A stretch of 64,000 bases of DNA from Georgenia daeguensis (GTDB taxonomy: Bacteria > Actinomycetota > Actinomycetes > Actinomycetales > Actinomycetaceae). The position numbers and the translations under genes were made by a program. Positions 19,553 through 28,133 of this stretch are shown piece by piece. Position 1 is the stretch's first letter. Each line of letters starts with the position of its first letter. Where the stretch lies: the NCBI RefSeq assembly GCF_039537705.1, contig NZ_BAABBA010000020.1:1-64000 (forward strand), given 5' to 3'. The notes beneath the pieces were generated by a model. The model did not search any database. It was not told the DNA's origin and was given only the letters and a program-made list of their open reading frames with translations.

Positions 19553-20071
19553 ATGCGGTGGGAAGCGCTGTTCGAGGATCTGCAGGGTCAGCTGGAGGCG
19601 GCGGAGCGCGCGGAGGACGAGGTGCTCGTCGCCGAGCTGGCCGAGGCTGAGATGGGCGGGACGGCGCTCGCGGACCGGCTCCGTGCCCGGCTCGGGCAGG
19701 ACGTTCGGCTGCGCCTACGCTCGGGCGACGACCTGTCGGCGCGGATCCTGGACGCCGCGCCCCAGTGGCTGCTCCTGGGCGACGACCGTGAGCGTCGGCT
19801 CCTCGTCCCCGTCGAGGCGGTGCAGGCCGCATGGCCGCTGGGGCCGGTCGCGCCCGAGGCGGGAACGGTGGAGCGTCGCCTGCGCATCACGCACGTGCTG
19901 CGCGCCCTGGCGCGGGAGGGTGCCCCGGTGCGGGTCTCGTGCGACGCCGGGAGCTACACCGGCTGGCTCACCCGGGTGGGCTCAGACCACGTCGACCTGC
20001 GCCAGGAGGCGCCGGGACAGGGGACGATCACGGTGGCACTGGCCGCCGTGGTGCTCGTCAGCACCGTCTGA
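19553..20071 (+). CDS. Conserved hypothetical protein with two similar beta-barrel-like halves
   Basis: 172 aa from ATG 19553, preceded by TACCGT and a 6-nt spacer (leaderless type). An N-terminal helix (MRWEALFEDLQGQLEAAER) precedes two segments of similar pattern: VRLRLRSGDDLSARILDAAP...LLVPVEAVQA and VRVSCDAGSYTGWLTRVGSD...ITVALAAVVL. Both look like small Sm/PRC-type beta barrels, suggesting an internal duplication. No enzyme motif is visible. It lies divergent from the LysM gene and convergent with the small HTH gene. Function unknown. Confidence 0.7.
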   Translation: MRWEALFEDLQGQLEAAERAEDEVLVAELAEAEMGGTALADRLRARLGQDVRLRLRSGDDLSARILDAAPQWLLLGDDRERRLLVPVEAVQAAWPLGPVAPEAGTVERRLRITHVLRALAREGAPVRVSCDAGSYTGWLTRVGSDHVDLRQEAPGQGTITVALAAVVLVSTV

Positions 20072-20098
20072 GCTCACCCTCCCCTGTGGGCTCGGCCC

Positions 20099-20311
20099 TC
20101 AGCTGTTCTGCTCGGCCTCGATGCGGGCGCGGGTGCGCGCGTACTGCTCCTGGATGTACTCCTCCAGCGCGGAGGCCTCGACCCGCCACTGGTTGCGTCC
20201 GCCGACCTGGATGGCACGAAGCTCTCCGGAGCGCACGAGGACCCGGACCTGGGCGACGGAGACCGCGAGCTCCTCGGCCACGTCCGCGAGGGTCAGGAAT
20301 CGCTGCGCCAT
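20099..20311 (-). CDS. Small BldC-like helix-turn-helix DNA-binding protein
   Basis: 70 aa, MerR/excisionase-type winged HTH without effector domain: FLTLADVAEELAVSVAQVRV, LVRSGELRAIQVGGRNQWRV. Length and layout match the BldC family of actinobacterial developmental regulators, which bind DNA as head-to-tail arrays on AT-rich direct repeats. It is transcribed away from the SAF gene, sharing a 121-bp region. A likely target is the nearby cluster, but that is inference. Confidence 0.85.
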   Translation of the reverse strand: MAQRFLTLADVAEELAVSVAQVRVLVRSGELRAIQVGGRNQWRVEASALEEYIQEQYARTRARIEAEQNS

Positions 20312-20384
20312 GGCCCCATCATCGCATCACCTGCTGCGGACCAGGTGGCACCGAGGGGTACCTGTGGACGGATCCGTCCGGCAA

Positions 20385-20390
20385 TATGCT
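20385..20390 (+). promoter_or_regulatory. Candidate -10 (TATGCT) of the SAF gene
   Basis: TATGCT, with TGTGGA about 16 bp upstream as possible -35. It fits a transcription start near 20397, a short distance before the candidate start codons. Confidence 0.4.
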
Positions 20391-20432
20391 GCCGACGGCA
20401 CGATGGGGGCCGTGAGCAAGCAGGGGGCGTGG

Positions 20433-21131
20433 ATGAACACGGAAGAGCTGCCGCAGGCGCGTCGACTGCGCCGTCCGACCTGGCGGGACCCACGCCTCGG
20501 GATGGGCGTCCTGCTCGTCGCCGCGGCGGTCGCGCTGGGCACCTGGGCGGTCCGGGACGCGGCCGCCACGGTGCAGGTGTACGCGGCGGGCGAGGCGCTC
20601 ACCCCGGGCGACCCGGTCGACCCGGACGTGCTCAGCGTCCGCGAGGTTCGCCTCGGCGAGGACGAAGGGCGGCTGTACCACCTGGTCGCGGACGGGATCC
20701 CGGACGGCGCCGTGGTCACCCGCACCGTCGGTGCCGGCGAGCTGGTGCCGCGCTCGGCCGTCGGCGACGCCGCCGCGGTGGACCTGCGGCCCGTCGTCGT
20801 CCCGCTCGGGCTCGCCGTCCCCACGGATCTGGCAGCCGGCGCCGTCGTGGACCTGTGGCTCGCCCCTCCAGCCCCGATCGGCGGTGGCGTGGGGCAGCCG
20901 GCCGCGGCAGCGCCCGAGCCGGCGCTGCTCGCGGCCGAGCTTGTCGTCGCCGAGGTGGTCGAGGACGACTCCATGCTCAGCGGCACCACGGGAACCTCGG
21001 TCGAGCTGCTGGTGCCGCGTCTCGACCTGCCCGACGTCCTGGCCGCCCTCTCCACCGACGGGCAGCTGGTCGCCGTACCGACCTTCGTCGGCGCGGGGGC
21101 GCCCGCGGCCGACACGGAGGACGCGGCGTGA
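20433..21131 (+). CDS. SAF-domain (CpaB/RcpC-like) membrane-anchored protein
   Basis: 232 aa from ATG 20433 (GGGGG Shine-Dalgarno-like run 6 nt upstream); an in-frame GTG at 20412 would add 7 residues. A basic N-terminus precedes one membrane helix at about residues 23-43. The SAF domain follows (VQVYAAGEALTPGDPVDPDVL, then VVTRTVGAGELVPRSAV). CpaB-like SAF proteins belong to Flp/Tad pilus systems. It overlaps the downstream ATPase by 4 bp (GTGA). Confidence 0.82.
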   Translation: MNTEELPQARRLRRPTWRDPRLGMGVLLVAAAVALGTWAVRDAAATVQVYAAGEALTPGDPVDPDVLSVREVRLGEDEGRLYHLVADGIPDGAVVTRTVGAGELVPRSAVGDAAAVDLRPVVVPLGLAVPTDLAAGAVVDLWLAPPAPIGGGVGQPAAAAPEPALLAAELVVAEVVEDDSMLSGTTGTSVELLVPRLDLPDVLAALSTDGQLVAVPTFVGAGAPAADTEDAA

Positions 21132-22663
21132 GCGTCGGTGTCCTCCTCGCGCTCGACGGCCACGTGGAGAGCGAGGTGGTGCGGCTCCTGGACTCCCCGG
21201 GCTCGGGCGTGCGGGTCGTGCGCCGGTGCGCCGACGTCCCCGAGGTGCTCGCGGCGGCCGCGGCGGGGCTCGGCGCGCTGGCAGTGCTCGACGCGGAGAT
21301 GCCGGGGGTGGACCGCTCGGTCGTGGCGCGGCTGCGGGACGCCGGCGTGCGCACGGTTCTCGTCGCCGCGGCGGACCAGGTGGAGCGCTGCACCGCGCTG
21401 GGCCCCGACGCCGTCGAGCCGGCGACGGCCGGTGCCGCGGCTCTGGCGGACGCGGTCACCGCGCTGGCACGTCGGACCCCCGCACCAGAGGAGGACGTCG
21501 TGCCCGTCGCCGGCGGGGCGGCCGACGGCGGTGCCGCAGCACGCGGGTCCAGCGCCCCCGCGGCAGGCGAACCCTCGGACTCCGGCGCGCATCGGGACGC
21601 GCCCGCCGCAGGGAGCCGACGGGCGGCGCGGCGCGCCGCGGTGGCCGGTCCAGCAGGTGGCGACGCGCCGGGCGGTGCTGCGGCTGCAGGATCGGCGGCG
21701 GCCGACGGCGCAGCGGAGGTGGACGGGCGAGCGGCGGCCGACGGCGGAGCCGCGGCGGGCGGGGAGGATGTGATCCGCGCGGGAGCGGTTGCCGGGGAGG
21801 GCACGCGTGCGGGTCCACCGGGCAGGCTCGTCGCGGTCTGGGGACCGCCGGGCGCGCCCGGTCGCACCACCCTGGCCGTGACGCTGGCCGCCGAGCTCGC
21901 CGCCCTCGCCGGCCCGGTGATCCTCGTCGACGCCGACACCGAGGCCCCGTCGGTGACCCAGGTCCTCGGCATCCTCGACGACTCCTCGGCCGTGGCCGCC
22001 GTGTCGCGTCAGGCGCTGAACGGCCGCCTCGACGCGTCCACGCTCACCCGGCTGTGCCCGGTCGTGGACGGCAACATCCACGTCATGACCGGGCTCACCC
22101 GCGCGGACCGGTGGCGCGAGCTGCCGCCGTCGGCGCTCGAGGTGGTCTGGGACGTCGCCCGTGCCGCCGCCCCGTGGACGGTGGTCGACACCGGCGCGAC
22201 GCTGGACGAGGACCACGACGGCGCGTTCGGGCCTCGCCGGCACCAGGCGACCGCGTCGGCGCTCGCCGCCGCCGACGTCGTCGTGGTGGTCGGGGCGGGG
22301 GAGCCGGTGGGTATGCGCCGGCTCGTCATGGCGCTCGGCGAGCTCGCGGACGCCGACGTCATGGCCCCCGGTGCCCGGCGGATGGTCGTCGTGAACCGCG
22401 TGCGAGCCTCGGCGGCGGGGCCGTCGCCGGGGCAGTCGGTGCACGAGGCGCTCGCCCGCTTCGCGGGCGTGGCCGACGCGCTGGTCGTCCCCGACGACCG
22501 TCCCGCGCTCGACAGGGCGGTGCTGCAGGGGCGCACGCTCACCCAGGTTGCGCCGACCTCGCCGGCCCGGCGGGCGGTCGAGGAGCTCGCCCAGCGGCTC
22601 AGCGGCGAACGTCCGCGACGCGCCCGGCGGCGCGGCATCGCCCTGCCGGCCCGCGTCCGGTGA
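21128..22663 (+). CDS. CpaE/MinD-like P-loop ATPase
   Basis: 511 aa from GTG 21128. The N-terminal ~120 residues resemble a receiver-like domain, as in CpaE. An ~110-residue Ala/Gly-rich linker follows. The ATPase domain has a deviant Walker A (GPPGAPGRTTLAVTLAAELA), the A' motif VILVDADTEAP, and DTGATLDED where Walker B is expected. CpaE proteins localise Tad pilus assembly. The pairing with a SAF protein is Tad-like, but no CpaF/TadA, TadB, TadC or pilin gene is in the window. Confidence 0.82.
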   Translation: MSVGVLLALDGHVESEVVRLLDSPGSGVRVVRRCADVPEVLAAAAAGLGALAVLDAEMPGVDRSVVARLRDAGVRTVLVAAADQVERCTALGPDAVEPATAGAAALADAVTALARRTPAPEEDVVPVAGGAADGGAAARGSSAPAAGEPSDSGAHRDAPAAGSRRAARRAAVAGPAGGDAPGGAAAAGSAAADGAAEVDGRAAADGGAAAGGEDVIRAGAVAGEGTRAGPPGRLVAVWGPPGAPGRTTLAVTLAAELAALAGPVILVDADTEAPSVTQVLGILDDSSAVAAVSRQALNGRLDASTLTRLCPVVDGNIHVMTGLTRADRWRELPPSALEVVWDVARAAAPWTVVDTGATLDEDHDGAFGPRRHQATASALAAADVVVVVGAGEPVGMRRLVMALGELADADVMAPGARRMVVVNRVRASAAGPSPGQSVHEALARFAGVADALVVPDDRPALDRAVLQGRTLTQVAPTSPARRAVEELAQRLSGERPRRARRRGIALPARVR

Positions 22664-22685
22664 ACCGCCTGACACACTGACTGCC

Positions 22686-23162
22686 ATGCGCCTCTACCTG
22701 CCCGCGACCGCCACGGACCTGCGCGATCCCGCCGGCATCACGCCCCGCTGGGCTCACGCGGTGACCCCCGCGCTGCGCGCGGAGCTGCCGGACGAGGACG
22801 AGGAGGGCCTGGAGATGACCGCTACCCTCGCCGCCGCGGACGAGTCTGTGCGGCTGATCGCCGCGGACGGGTCCGTGCCGCGTCGCGTCGTGGTGGTCGC
22901 CGACGTCGCCGACGCCGCCGTCCAGGTTCCGGAGGTCCTGGGCGAGGAGCAGCTGCCCACCGCCGTGGAGCTCGTCACCACGGTGCCCTGGGGCGACGTC
23001 GTCACGCTGCACGTCGACGAGCCCGATGCGGCGGATGACGTCCGTGCCGCGGCGGCGGGCGACGACGATGCGCTCGAGCGGGCCGCCGAGCGTGACCTGC
23101 TCTGGTTCGACGTGGTCGAGCTCGACGACCTGCGCGCCGAGCTGGCGGCCGAGGCCCGGTAG
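22686..23162 (+). CDS. DUF6912 family protein
   Basis: 158 aa starting MRLYLPATATDLRD, the pattern typical of this actinobacterial family (VYLPAT start, AVTPALRAELPDEDEEGLE, LLWFDVVELDDL). No membrane segment or catalytic motif is seen. It is acidic and probably cytoplasmic. It follows the ATPase by 22 bp and is convergent with sbcC. Function unknown. Confidence 0.75.
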   Translation: MRLYLPATATDLRDPAGITPRWAHAVTPALRAELPDEDEEGLEMTATLAAADESVRLIAADGSVPRRVVVVADVADAAVQVPEVLGEEQLPTAVELVTTVPWGDVVTLHVDEPDAADDVRAAAAGDDDALERAAERDLLWFDVVELDDLRAELAAEAR

Positions 23163-23202
23163 CCGCGCCGAAGGCCGCGACTCAGCCGCCGAGGTCCCCG
23201 AG

Positions 23203-26200
23203 TCAGCAGCGCACCGTCAGGGTCGAGGCGCCCGAGGGCAGACGGCGGACCTCGATCCGCTCGGGGATGCGGTCCTTGAGGTCGGCGACGTGCGAGACGA
23301 TGCCGACCGAACGCCCACCCTCGCGGAGCCGACCGAGCTCGGTCATCACGGCGTCGAGCGTGCCGGGGTCGAGCGACCCGAACCCCTCGTCGACGAAGAG
23401 CGTGCCGAGCTCGACCCCGCCCGCCTCGGACCGCACGACGTCGGCCAGGCCCAGCGCCAGGCAGAGCGAGACGTAGAAGGTCTCGCCGCCGGAGAGGGTG
23501 TGCGGGTCGCGGGGGACGTCGGTGACGTGGTCGCGCACCCGTAGCCCGAGCCCGGCCTTGCGGGAGCGCTGCCCGCCCTCCCGCTCGTCGATGCGCTCGA
23601 GGGTGTACCGCCCGTCCGACATCAGCGACAGGCGGTCGTTGGCGGCGGCCACGACGTCCTCGAACCGGCGCAGGAGGACGTAGGTGGCGAGGGTCGTGTC
23701 GATCGTGTTGCCCTCGCCGGCGGTGGCGAGCGCCGCGGCCCGGAGCACCGGCGCCGCGCGCCGCGTGCCCTCGGCGTGGGCGGCGAGCGCGGCGAGCAGG
23801 TCGTCCGCGGCCTCCCGGGCCTGACGGCACCGGAGCTCCGCCGCACTGGCGGCGCCCGCTGCGCGGGTCAGGGCGGCCATGGCCTCGGCATGGGTGGTCT
23901 GCGCCGCGGGGACGTCGGCGACCTCGGTGCCGGTCAGCCCGGCGATGCCGTCCTCGGCGAGCCCCGCGGTCACGCGGGCCACGTCGCTGCGGTGCCGCTG
24001 GATCCGCTGGTCCAGCTCTCGCTGCTCGGCCGCGGGCAGCACCGCGGCGCGCGCCGCCTCGGCATCCGCGAACCCGGCGGCCGTGAGCGCGGCGGCCAGC
24101 CTCTCCTCGGCCTCCCGGACGGCCTCGCGCGCGGTGAGGAGCTCGGTGGTCGCGTCGAGCAGCGCGCGGGCGGTACGGGCCCGGCCACGCAGCTCCTCCG
24201 CGTACTCCGCCACCGACGAGGTGGTGCCGCGGCCCTGCGCGCAGCGCGCCTCGTCCGCCGTCAGCTGGCGCGCCAGGTGCTCGCACCGCTCGCGCAGCGA
24301 TGCTGCCGTCGACCGGTGCTCAGCCAGGCGTTCCTGCAGTGACGCGGTCTCGCGCTCGTGGTCGGAGAGCTCCTGCTCGAGCTCCGCGTTGCGGGTGATC
24401 GCGGCCTCGGCGGCGGCGAGCTCCGCCTCGGCGGTCGCGAGGCGGGCCCGCGCCTCGGTGGTGTCCAGCCCGTCCGCGGCCTCGTGCAGCGCCGCGGCCT
24501 TCTCGCCGAGGGCGGCGAGGCGCGCACGGGCCCGGGTGAGCTCCGCGTCCGCGTCCTCGCGTGCCGCGGTGGCCGCCGCGACCTCGTCGTCGGTGGCGTG
24601 CTCCGGCGTGGGGCGGGCCGGGTGCGGGTGCTCGGTGGCGCCGCAGACGGCGCACGGCTCGCCGGCCACGAGGCGGCCGGCGAGCGCGCCCGCCATCCCC
24701 GCGACCCAGCGGAGCCGGACGGCGTGCTCCGCGTCGAGTGCGGCGGCGGCCCGGGCGGCCACCGCGGTGAGGGCCTCCTCGGCCGCGGCGACCTGGCTCG
24801 CGGTCGCCTCGGCGCCGGTGGCCGCCGTCAGGCACTCGCGGGCGCGGCGGCTCCGGCCGAGCGCCCGCTCCCGGCGCGCGCCGGCGTCGCGGTACTGGTC
24901 CAGCGCGTCCTCAAGGGCCTGGCGGGCGGCAGGACGGGCCGCGACGGCAGCCTCGAGCTCACCGACCCGGTTTCCCGCCAGGTCCGCCGCACGGCGCGCG
25001 GCCTCGACCTCGGACCGGCGTCGCGGGAGGTCGGCCTCGAGCTCGACCAGCTCGGCGAGAGCGCCGAGCGCGCCGGTGGCGGCGTCGTGCCCCTCCCGCA
25101 GGGCGTCGGGCCCGTCGAGGTCCGCGAGGTCCGGGTGCAGGCCCGTGCGGGCCTGGTCGAGGAGGCGGCTGTGGAGGCCGGTGGCGCGAGAGACGCGTGC
25201 CACCGCCCGTTCGTGCGCCTCCAGGACCGGCACGACGGCGGCCGCGGTCCGGGCCAGCTGCAGCCGCTCGGTCCCGGCCCGGACCGCCGGCTCGGCGGCC
25301 TCGTGGGTGCGCTGCTCGGCGAGCAGCGCACCGCGCCGCCGCAGACGTTCGGCCAGGTTTCGCTGGGCGTCGAGCTGGTCCCGTGCCGTCGCCTCGGCCG
25401 CTGCTGCGGCGTCGCGAGCGTCCGCCGCCTCCGCCGCCCGGGCGTCGGCCTGCGCGCAGACCTCTCCGGCCGCGTCGGTCAGCGCCGCCGCGTCCAGCTC
25501 GGCGGCCCGCTCGAGCAGCGCCTCGCGGGTGACGGACGGCGAGGAGGTGTGCTCGCCGCCGTCCGCCACCGGCTCCAGGCAGGCCGCGAAGGCTGAGGCG
25601 GCCGCCGTGACCTCCGTCGTGGCGCGGTCGAGCTCGGTGCGGGCGGCGCGGGCCATCTCGGCCAGCCGCTTCTGGAGCCGGTCGTAGATCTCGGTGCCGA
25701 ACACGTCCTGCAGCACCGTGCGGCGGTCCTCCGGCTTCGCCCGGAGGAAGGAGGCGAACTGCCCCTGGGGCAGGACGACCGTCTGCGTGAACTGGGCGCG
25801 ATCGAGCACCACGATGCGCCCGAGCTCGGTGCCGACCTCCTGGACCTGGGCCGAGACGGGTTCCCCTGCGTCCTCGACGTGGCTGAGGCGCCAGAGCTTG
25901 GCCCGGGCGTTCTGGGTCGTGGTGCCGCCCCCGCGCTTCTTGAGCCGCTGGTACTTGGGGGAGCGCCACACGCGGTAGATGCCGGCCCCGGTGGAGAAGG
26001 TGAGCTCGACGAAGGGCTCGGCGTCCGGCGCGGCGTGGTCGGAGTGCAGGCGGTCGTCCGAGGACTCCCCGCCGGCGACGCCTCCGTAGAGCGCGAAGAC
26101 CACCGCGTCGATGATCGTCGACTTGCCCGCGCCCGTGGGGCCCTCGAGGAGGAACAGCCCGTTGGCGGAGAGCGAGTCGACGTCGATGGTGTGCTTTCCC

Positions 26201-26244
26201 GGGAACGGCCCGACGGCCTGCAGGGTGAGCCGGTGGATGCGCAT
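23203..26244 (-). CDS. sbcC: Exonuclease SbcC, ATPase subunit
   Basis: 1013 aa from ATG 26244. SMC/Rad50-like: Walker A GPTGAGKSTIIDA at about residues 33-45, two long coiled coils around the zinc hook CAVC in the centre, signature LSGGETFYVSLCLALGLA and Walker B TLFVDEGFGSLD near the C-terminus. With SbcD it cleaves DNA hairpins and protein-blocked ends. The ATG overlaps the sbcD stop by one base, so the two are one operon. The open frame upstream to 26469 is antisense to sbcD and not used. Confidence 0.96.
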   Translation of the reverse strand: MRIHRLTLQAVGPFPGKHTIDVDSLSANGLFLLEGPTGAGKSTIIDAVVFALYGGVAGGESSDDRLHSDHAAPDAEPFVELTFSTGAGIYRVWRSPKYQRLKKRGGGTTTQNARAKLWRLSHVEDAGEPVSAQVQEVGTELGRIVVLDRAQFTQTVVLPQGQFASFLRAKPEDRRTVLQDVFGTEIYDRLQKRLAEMARAARTELDRATTEVTAAASAFAACLEPVADGGEHTSSPSVTREALLERAAELDAAALTDAAGEVCAQADARAAEAADARDAAAAAEATARDQLDAQRNLAERLRRRGALLAEQRTHEAAEPAVRAGTERLQLARTAAAVVPVLEAHERAVARVSRATGLHSRLLDQARTGLHPDLADLDGPDALREGHDAATGALGALAELVELEADLPRRRSEVEAARRAADLAGNRVGELEAAVAARPAARQALEDALDQYRDAGARRERALGRSRRARECLTAATGAEATASQVAAAEEALTAVAARAAAALDAEHAVRLRWVAGMAGALAGRLVAGEPCAVCGATEHPHPARPTPEHATDDEVAAATAAREDADAELTRARARLAALGEKAAALHEAADGLDTTEARARLATAEAELAAAEAAITRNAELEQELSDHERETASLQERLAEHRSTAASLRERCEHLARQLTADEARCAQGRGTTSSVAEYAEELRGRARTARALLDATTELLTAREAVREAEERLAAALTAAGFADAEAARAAVLPAAEQRELDQRIQRHRSDVARVTAGLAEDGIAGLTGTEVADVPAAQTTHAEAMAALTRAAGAASAAELRCRQAREAADDLLAALAAHAEGTRRAAPVLRAAALATAGEGNTIDTTLATYVLLRRFEDVVAAANDRLSLMSDGRYTLERIDEREGGQRSRKAGLGLRVRDHVTDVPRDPHTLSGGETFYVSLCLALGLADVVRSEAGGVELGTLFVDEGFGSLDPGTLDAVMTELGRLREGGRSVGIVSHVADLKDRIPERIEVRRLPSGASTLTVRC

Positions 26245-27449
26245 CAGGCGCTCCTCTCCGCGGCAAGGACGGACTCGTAGGCCTCGCGGACCACCGCGAG
26301 CTCGTCGGGACGGGCGGGCCGGCCGCCGGCGGCCTCGAGGAACTGGGCGGCGACCTCCAGCGGGTCCTGCTGCGGCCCGACGGCGGACGCGGCGGGCCGC
26401 TCGCGGGCGTGCGCGGGGGAGTGCTGGACGACGAGGGCGTGGGGGAAGCGGCGGGCGACCTGTGCCCACATCTGCTCGGGTCGCACGTCGTCGGTCACCG
26501 TGACACGCAGCCAGTGGTCGACCAGATGGTCGAACGCCCGACCGGTCAGCTCCTCCAGCGTGCCAGTCGCGTCGGCGAGCCGGCGCGCCACCGGGGCCTC
26601 GACCAGCTCGACCCCGCGCACACCCTCCGGTGCGAGCTCGACCAGGGCGGTGGATTTGCGGTGGCTCGCCTCGGAGAAGGAGAAGGCGATCGGCGAGCCG
26701 GCGTAGCGCATCACCGGGTCGAGGCCCTCGCGGCCCACCCGTTGTGCTCCGTGCAGGTGCCCCAGCGCCACGTAGTCCAGGGCGCCGGGCGCCCCGAAGA
26801 CGCCCGAGGGGACCTGGTCCACGCCGCCGACGCGGATGTCGCGCTCCGACTCGCTCGGGGCCCCGCCGGTGACGAAGGCGTGGGCGAGCAGGACGGCCGG
26901 GACCCGGTGGCCGACGCCGGCGCGGCGCCGGCCGAGGTCGCCGGCGACCCGGCGCAGCGCCGCCGCGGTCACCGCCTCGTGCGAGCGGGCAGGTCGCACG
27001 GGGGCGCCGTCGTCGTCGGGCTCGGCCAGCGCGTCACGGGTGAGGTCGGGGTCGAGGTACGGCAGGGCGTAGACGAGTGCGCCGGTGCCGCCGTCGCGGT
27101 CGGGCAGCTCGACCGGCTCGGCGATCCCCGCGACCCGCGAGCGGACGGCGAGGCGGTCCCGGAAGAGGCCGGCGCCGAAGCCGAGGCGCGTCGCGGAGTC
27201 GTGGTTGCCGGGCGTGAGAACGACCCGGGTGTGCTCGGTCAGCCGGGCCAGCGTCTGCGAGAGCAGCTCGACCGACTCGACCGGGGGGATCGCGCGGTCG
27301 TAGACGTCCCCGGCGACCAGCACGGCGTCCACCCGCTCGGCGCGCACGAGCTCGACCAGGTGGTCGAGGAACGCGGCGTGGTGCTCCGTGAGGTCGACCC
27401 CGTGGAGGGTGCGCCCCAGGTGCCAGTCCGAGGTGTGGAGGATCCGCAT
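26244..27449 (-). CDS. sbcD: Exonuclease SbcD, nuclease subunit
   Basis: 401 aa from ATG 27449 (MRILHTSDWHLGR). Metallophosphoesterase motifs are DWHLG, VAGDVYDRAIPP, TPGNHDS and ALGHLHGAQRV. It is the Mn-dependent nuclease partner of SbcC. A -10-like TACGTT (27462-27457) sits 7 nt before the ATG, indicating a leaderless transcript; the longer start MSVAGDTFGG would include that promoter and is rejected. Confidence 0.95.
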   Translation of the reverse strand: MRILHTSDWHLGRTLHGVDLTEHHAAFLDHLVELVRAERVDAVLVAGDVYDRAIPPVESVELLSQTLARLTEHTRVVLTPGNHDSATRLGFGAGLFRDRLAVRSRVAGIAEPVELPDRDGGTGALVYALPYLDPDLTRDALAEPDDDGAPVRPARSHEAVTAAALRRVAGDLGRRRAGVGHRVPAVLLAHAFVTGGAPSESERDIRVGGVDQVPSGVFGAPGALDYVALGHLHGAQRVGREGLDPVMRYAGSPIAFSFSEASHRKSTALVELAPEGVRGVELVEAPVARRLADATGTLEELTGRAFDHLVDHWLRVTVTDDVRPEQMWAQVARRFPHALVVQHSPAHARERPAASAVGPQQDPLEVAAQFLEAAGGRPARPDELAVVREAYESVLAAERSA

Positions 27450-27536
27450 GCCGCCGAACGTATCCCCGGCCACCGACATCGCCGTGGACCCGGGCCAGGC
27501 GTGCCCCTCACACCTCGGCCCGGGAGGTCCCCCGGG

Positions 27537-28106
27537 TCAGCGCCCGCGCAGGAGGCGTCGCCACCAGGGCCCTCGCGGGCCCGGCGCCCCGTCGGGGTGA
27601 GGCGCCACGACCGGGCGTCCGCCGTCGCCGGCTGCATCGCCGGGGCGCGCGCCGTCTGGACGTGCGCGGTGGGGCGCCGCGTCGTCGGTGGTGGGCGACG
27701 GCGGAGCCTCTCGCGCGGCGCGCCAGCCCGCGACCACGGCGTCGGGGTCGGCCGGCGCGACCGGCACGACGGGGCCGGTGGGCGTACGGATCCACGCCGC
27801 GACGCGCAGGTTGACCTCGCGCACCGCCTCGCGCACGGCCGCCTCGGTGGGCAGGTCACGGACGGCCCGAGGCAGCCCGGCCACCTCCTTGCGCAGCAGC
27901 AGGGCGGGCGGCAGGAGGACGTCGGGCGGCAGGTCCTCGTCGCGGATCTTCTGCCTGATCCACCAGTCCTCGTCGAGCGGCCCGGTGTCCCGCAGCGGCT
28001 TGCCGGCGCCCGGCAGGTCGTCGAACTCGCCCCGCTCCTGGGCGGCGCGGATGAGCTGGTCGACCCAGTTGCCGACCGGCACGTCGTCAGGCCTGCGCTC
28101 GGTCAC
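27537..28106 (-). CDS. DUF1992 (DnaJ-homologue C28-like) protein
   Basis: 189 aa from GTG 28106. The conserved domain covers residues ~10-110: WVDQLIRAAQERGEFDDLPG, GKPLRDTGPLDEDWWIRQKI. The rest is Pro/Ala-rich with a basic C-terminus. There is no J domain. GACAAT six nucleotides before the GTG suggests leaderless transcription. Function unknown; the family is widespread in bacteria. Confidence 0.85.
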   Translation of the reverse strand: MTERRPDDVPVGNWVDQLIRAAQERGEFDDLPGAGKPLRDTGPLDEDWWIRQKIRDEDLPPDVLLPPALLLRKEVAGLPRAVRDLPTEAAVREAVREVNLRVAAWIRTPTGPVVPVAPADPDAVVAGWRAAREAPPSPTTDDAAPHRARPDGARPGDAAGDGGRPVVAPHPDGAPGPRGPWWRRLLRGR

Positions 28107-28133
28107 CCGTGCATTGTCCCGCCCGGGGCGCGC

